Assembly: GCA_029931975.1 (NCBI GenBank)
Contig: JAOZQY010000007.1
Coordinates: forward strand, 25,399 to 89,398
Origin: Bacteroidales bacterium
Lineage (GTDB): Bacteria > Bacteroidota > Bacteroidia > Bacteroidales > GCA-2748055
Direction of reading: 5' to 3'
Length of the DNA: 64,000 nucleotides
Made by a program: the position numbers and the translations under genes. Of the stretch, positions 59,655 to 64,000 are shown piece by piece; position 1 is the first letter of the stretch; each line of letters opens with the position of its first letter. Below the pieces are notes generated by a model that did no database searches, was not told where the DNA came from, and saw only the letters and a program-made list of their open reading frames with translations.

Positions 59655-60455
59655 ATGGGTAAAGTTATTGCGATAGCAAATCAGAAGGGAGGCGTTGGGA
59701 AAACCACTACGGCAATCAACCTGGGTGCGAGCCTGGCGGTGCTGGAGAAAAGTGTGCTGATTATTGATGCAGATCCCCAGGCAAATGCCACTTCCGGTAC
59801 TGGTTTTGACACCAAGAAGGTTAAGACCAGCATTTACGAGTGCCTGATTGAGGATGCAAATCCAAGGAAGATTATTCTTAACAGTGAGATCAGCAACCTG
59901 GATTTGATCCCCTCACACATTGACCTGGTAGGTGCGGAGATCGAGATGCTCAACATGAATGAGCGTGAGTACATGCTGAAGAATGTCATTGAGCAGGTAC
60001 GTGAGAATTACGATTATATCCTGATCGATTGTTCTCCCTCCCTGGGATTGATTACAGTCAATGCACTAACTGCAGCCGATTCGGTCATCCTTCCTGTTCA
60101 GTGTGAGTACTTTGCACTGGAAGGACTGGGAAAACTATTGAATACTATTAATATTATTCAACGTGGACTCAATCCTGAACTGGAGATTGAAGGTTTTCTG
60201 CTGACCATGTATGATGGAAGGCTCAGACTGTCGAACCAGGTTGTGGATGAAGTGCGGAAGCATTTTCAGCAGATGGTTTTTGAAACCATTATTCAACGAA
60301 ATATCAAGCTTAGTGAAGCACCCAGCTTTGGAAAACCGGCAGTTCTTTATGATGCTGAGTCGAGGGGTGCGGTCAGTTACCTGAACCTGGCCAGGGAGAT
60401 TCTTCAAAAGAATGAAGAGACCCTTTTAAAGCAGGAAGAAAAAGTAATGGAATAA
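59655..60455 (+). CDS. parA: Chromosome partitioning ATPase ParA/Soj
   Basis: MGKVIAIANQKGGVGKTTTAINLGASLA deviant Walker A. Confidence 0.97.
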   Translation: MGKVIAIANQKGGVGKTTTAINLGASLAVLEKSVLIIDADPQANATSGTGFDTKKVKTSIYECLIEDANPRKIILNSEISNLDLIPSHIDLVGAEIEMLNMNEREYMLKNVIEQVRENYDYILIDCSPSLGLITVNALTAADSVILPVQCEYFALEGLGKLLNTINIIQRGLNPELEIEGFLLTMYDGRLRLSNQVVDEVRKHFQQMVFETIIQRNIKLSEAPSFGKPAVLYDAESRGAVSYLNLAREILQKNEETLLKQEEKVME

Positions 60456-60467
60456 GAAGAACATCTG

Positions 60468-61349
60468 ATGGCAAAAAAGAACGCACTAGGAAGAGGATTG
60501 GGAGCATTGATAGAAGTTGGTGATGAGCAGCGGGAGCAACCCCTGGTTCATTCACCTTCGGCAGTCAACGAAATACCCATTAAGAACATTGCTGTAAATC
60601 CTTTTCAACCCCGGACTTCCTTCGACGAAGAGTCATTGAACGAGCTGGTAAAGTCGGTAGAGGAACATGGAATTATTCAGCCCATTACTGTTCGCAGGGC
60701 TTCCGATAACAGCTATCAGCTGATCTCTGGAGAGCGGCGTATCAGGGCCGCTGAGAAGGCAGGTTTGCAGCGAATCCCTGCATATGTCAGAGAGGCAGGC
60801 GACGAAAATATGCTGGAACTTGCACTGGTTGAGAATATTCAGCGGGAGGATCTGGATGCCATTGAGGTAGCCATCTCCTATGCCCGGTTGATAGAAGAAT
60901 TCGAGCTTACACAGGAAGCATTGGGCGACCGGGTGGGAAAGAAACGGGCCACCATTGCCAACTACCTGCGCTTGCTTAATCTTCCCGTGGAGATTCAGAC
61001 AGGCATTCGCGAAAAGAAAATTACCATGGGGCATGCCCGGGCCCTGGCAGGGATTGATGACAAAGAGTATCAGGTGGAGATGTTCAGCCTTATTCTTTCC
61101 AAGGACCTTTCAGTGCGTCAGGTGGAAGGCCTGGCTAAAAAATCAAAGACCGTAAAAGAGTCCGGGGAGAATTCAGAAGAGGAGCTGCGCTCCGATTATG
61201 AGGATCTCAGGGAGCACCTGGCCCACTATTTTGGAGCTACCATCGAATTTAAGCGAAGCAATAAAGGGAATGGCCGGATCGTTATTCCTTTTAAATCGGA
61301 CGAGGATTTGCAACGTATTGTTAGCATCCTCGACAAACCGGGTAAATGA
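60468..61349 (+). CDS. parB: Chromosome partitioning protein ParB/Spo0J
   Basis: GRGLGALI N-term; ISGERRIRAAEKAGLQRIPAYVRE; HTH RVGKKRATIANYLRLLNLP. Confidence 0.97.
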   Translation: MAKKNALGRGLGALIEVGDEQREQPLVHSPSAVNEIPIKNIAVNPFQPRTSFDEESLNELVKSVEEHGIIQPITVRRASDNSYQLISGERRIRAAEKAGLQRIPAYVREAGDENMLELALVENIQREDLDAIEVAISYARLIEEFELTQEALGDRVGKKRATIANYLRLLNLPVEIQTGIREKKITMGHARALAGIDDKEYQVEMFSLILSKDLSVRQVEGLAKKSKTVKESGENSEEELRSDYEDLREHLAHYFGATIEFKRSNKGNGRIVIPFKSDEDLQRIVSILDKPGK

Positions 61350-61960
61350 ACAGATTCACTGTAGCGATTTTTCTTCTATTAAGCTTAGCTCTTCCGGCGA
61401 TCTGCCAGGAGAGGGATACTCTTCATGCTGCTCAGAATGCCGACACGCTGCTACGCGTTTTGCAGACCGACACCATCTATCGTTTCGGGGATCGGGATCT
61501 ACTGGTGAGCGATACAATGCTGGCAAAACCCATGAAGACTAAATCGGCCTACAGGGCACTAATGTATGCCCTTGCCTTACCCGGTCTGGGGCAGGCCTAT
61601 AACGAGAAATACTGGAAAATGCCCATTGTTCTGGGCGCCATGGGAGCTGCAGGTTATGCCATCTATTATAATACCAGCATATACAAGCAGTCGGTGATCG
61701 ATTATGTGACTATCGAAGACTACGATGTGCGCTACCTGGAGCTCTACAGGCGAAATATGGAGTTAAGCTATATTGCCATGATCGCCGTCTATGGGCTCCA
61801 GATACTGGATGCTTATGTGGATGCCTATCTCTATAATTGGGACGTGAATGATAATCTTTCATTGCGGGTCGCTCCCTCTTTACAGCCCATGATGGCACCC
61901 ACCAGCCTGACCGGGTATTCCGGCGGAATTACCTGTAGTATAAAGATCAGAGGCAGATGA
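61346..61960 (+). CDS. DUF5683 family membrane protein
   Basis: KSAYRALMYALALPGLGQAYNEKYWKMPIVLGAMGAAGYAIYYN; usual position after parB in Bacteroidota. Confidence 0.82.
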   Translation: MNRFTVAIFLLLSLALPAICQERDTLHAAQNADTLLRVLQTDTIYRFGDRDLLVSDTMLAKPMKTKSAYRALMYALALPGLGQAYNEKYWKMPIVLGAMGAAGYAIYYNTSIYKQSVIDYVTIEDYDVRYLELYRRNMELSYIAMIAVYGLQILDAYVDAYLYNWDVNDNLSLRVAPSLQPMMAPTSLTGYSGGITCSIKIRGR

Positions 61961-63594
61961 GAAGATATTCCACTATGTTGAATTATTGCATTGCGATCCT
62001 AAGTGGATTGCTTTTTTTGAGATCTGTATCACTGGCACAGGAGCAGACCAGCCTTCCGGACATCATTACATCTGATAGCAGTTTTTCGATCCCCGATACA
62101 TTTACCATGGAGGGGGAACTGAAACTGCGGACCGGTGATAATCTCGACAGCCTGCTTAATCTATGGTATGTTAATCAGTCCCTGGAGACAGCCTGCGACG
62201 ACTATCTGGCCGAAGCCGATACGCTGACCCCCGATTTCAGCGACTCGGTCTATATGCAGCGCCTGGCAGAGATTCCGTCGGTGGTGGACCTTACCTACAA
62301 CCGGATCGTCAAGAATTACATCAATGTCTATACCCGCAAGCGGCGCGAACAGGTGCGTATTATGCTGGGATTGTCCGACTACTATTTTCCAGCATTTGAA
62401 GAAATATTTGATCTCTACGATATTCCCTATGAGATCAAGTACTTATCGATCATCGAATCGGCTTTGAATCCAAGGGCCGTATCCAGGGTGGGAGCCGTCG
62501 GAGCCTGGCAGTTTATGTATAGTACAGGGAAGCATTATGGATTAACTATTAATTCGCTGGTGGACGAACGGCGCGATCCTATTGCTGCCACCCATGCTGC
62601 AGCCAGGTTCCTGGCGGACCTGTATAAGATCTATCATGACTGGACCCTGGCACTGGCTGCTTATAACTGCGGACCGGGCAATGTCAATAAGGCCATACGT
62701 CGCTCGGGAGGCAGAAGAAATTTCTGGGACATCTATTATTATCTGCCACGGGAGACCAGAGGATATGTACCCGCATTTATTGCTGCCACCTATACCATGA
62801 ACTACTATGAGGACCACCTGATAAGCAAGGCCTCACATTCCCTGCCAAGGGCCATCGATACCATGTTGGTATATGAACCGGTCCATCTGAAGCAGGTGTC
62901 AGAGGTGCTGGATATTCCCATCGGAATGCTGCGGGATATAAATCCCCAGTACCGGCAGGATATTGTGCCGGGCACATCAAAGCATGGCTATGCCATCAAA
63001 ATTCCGCAGGAACAGGTAGCTGCTTTTATCGATCTGCAGGACTCCATTTTTGCCTTCAAGGATTCGGTTTATTTCGATCCCGGGAAGAAGGTGGCCTCTC
63101 CGCAGCACTATTCCTCATCCTACAGGGTCGATCTCTCAGCAGATAAGTACGATAAACTCTACTATACAGTGAAATCAGGCGATAATGTGGGATATATTGC
63201 CGACTGGTATGATATCAGATCGTCCGATCTGCGCTACTGGAACAATATCAGTCGCAACATGATCCGTACTGGACAAAAGCTGGTGATCTATAAGCCAAAG
63301 GGGAAATCGGCCAGGTACAGGGAGATCAATACTATGAATTTTTCTGAGAAGCAGAAATCTGCAGGACGGTCGGTCTCATCGGGCAATTCAGCCTCCACAA
63401 ATTCAGCTTCGGCAGGCAGTAGCACTGGCAATGGAGAATATATTACCTACCGTGTGAAGCAGGGAGATTCCCTGTGGGAAATTGCCCGGAAGTATTCGGG
63501 GGTATCAGAAAACGATATCACAAGGCTTAATAATATTAGCAACGCTTCAAAAATTCGGCCCGGGCTGCTTCTTAAGATCAAGCCTAAAGGGTAA
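61957..63594 (+). CDS. mltD: Membrane-bound lytic murein transglycosylase D-like with two LysM domains
   Basis: SLT: SIIESALNPRAVSRVGAVGAWQFMYSTGKHYGL; LysM: YYTVKSGDNVGYIADWY and YRVKQGDSLWEIARKYSG. Confidence 0.92.
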   Translation: MRRYSTMLNYCIAILSGLLFLRSVSLAQEQTSLPDIITSDSSFSIPDTFTMEGELKLRTGDNLDSLLNLWYVNQSLETACDDYLAEADTLTPDFSDSVYMQRLAEIPSVVDLTYNRIVKNYINVYTRKRREQVRIMLGLSDYYFPAFEEIFDLYDIPYEIKYLSIIESALNPRAVSRVGAVGAWQFMYSTGKHYGLTINSLVDERRDPIAATHAAARFLADLYKIYHDWTLALAAYNCGPGNVNKAIRRSGGRRNFWDIYYYLPRETRGYVPAFIAATYTMNYYEDHLISKASHSLPRAIDTMLVYEPVHLKQVSEVLDIPIGMLRDINPQYRQDIVPGTSKHGYAIKIPQEQVAAFIDLQDSIFAFKDSVYFDPGKKVASPQHYSSSYRVDLSADKYDKLYYTVKSGDNVGYIADWYDIRSSDLRYWNNISRNMIRTGQKLVIYKPKGKSARYREINTMNFSEKQKSAGRSVSSGNSASTNSASAGSSTGNGEYITYRVKQGDSLWEIARKYSGVSENDITRLNNISNASKIRPGLLLKIKPKG

Positions 63595-63609
63595 TTGCTA
63601 TATTTGTGT

Positions 63610-64000
63610 ATGAAGCCGTTTCGGACCTTCATATTTTTTTTGGCAGTCCTGTTGTTACTTTTCCTAGTGACCATTCTGTTTCCCCAACAGGGTATTGGTA
63701 TAGGTGGTGATCTCAGGCTTTCCTTCATGTCCCTCTCTGATCTGAACAGAAACGATAGCACCGGCAATGCTGTCAATGTGGAGGAACTGCTTTCAAAATC
63801 GATGGTTACCGACGATCCCGAGTCGGATGCGGGAACGGATCTGAGCTCCGGCTACTTAGAGGATACCATCCGGCCACTGGTTGTTCCGGCCAATGTGGAC
63901 AGCCTGAAACAAAACCTTTACAGAATTCAATTTGCAGAAGGAGGACTTACCCTGCTCCATTCATTTTTCAGGAATCTGGACCGGATCTCCTCGGGCGATA
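63610..64000 (+). CDS. Truncated secreted/membrane-anchored protein, possibly SGNH/GDSL-like (3' end beyond window)
   Basis: ATG at 63610, open to window end; N-terminal TM; ...GLTLLHSFFRNLDRISSGD resembles the region preceding the GDS block in such proteins. Confidence 0.45.
   Translation, partial: MKPFRTFIFFLAVLLLLFLVTILFPQQGIGIGGDLRLSFMSLSDLNRNDSTGNAVNVEELLSKSMVTDDPESDAGTDLSSGYLEDTIRPLVVPANVDSLKQNLYRIQFAEGGLTLLHSFFRNLDRISSGD

Noticed and set aside
59478-61349. parS site near parAB
   Set aside because: No TGTTTCACGTGAAACA-like palindrome noticed by eye in the flanks; a computed search is needed.

Overview
64 kb window of a Bacteroidota chromosome, probably Bacteroidales/Marinilabiliales-like. 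The inference rests on type IX secretion (T9SS) sorting domains, PorP/SprF, TAnnTTTG -7 promoter boxes, DUF4492-cydAB, and parAB-DUF5683-mltD. Most of it is ordinary core genome: rlmH, an NtrY-like kinase, a T9SS cargo/PorP block, der-era-rluB, glmM, a MacAB-TolC-like efflux set, rpmE2, surface-glycan genes, tRNA-His(GTG), folA-thyA, cydAB, pssA, cysE-cysK, parAB and mltD. The most interesting region is a compact accessory block (about 33.2-39.4 kb) just downstream of tRNA-His. It holds an ECF-like sigma factor, a membrane anti-sigma-like protein with a C-terminal TPR region, and a convergent, predicted periplasmic, membrane-anchored TPR-CHAT protease (His746/Cys793 intact). It also holds an uncalled 46-aa double-glycine-leader-type peptide directly upstream of the CHAT gene, a degenerate HNH-like protein, a small orphan protein and an XRE/DUF2975 pair. 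A 36-bp promoter-like repeat (32/36 identical) precedes both the peptide and the small-gene operon. Two poly-G/C tracts of at least 8 nt fall in regulators of this block. By analogy with the Craspase TPR-CHAT/Csx30/CASP-sigma system, I propose a CHAT-controlled sigma switch linked to a secreted or modified peptide; this is a hypothesis. A 40-aa CydX-like ORF missing from the ORF track lies between cydB and pssA. No rRNA, CRISPR array, IS element or integrase was seen. No database searches were run; all family calls come from motif recognition.
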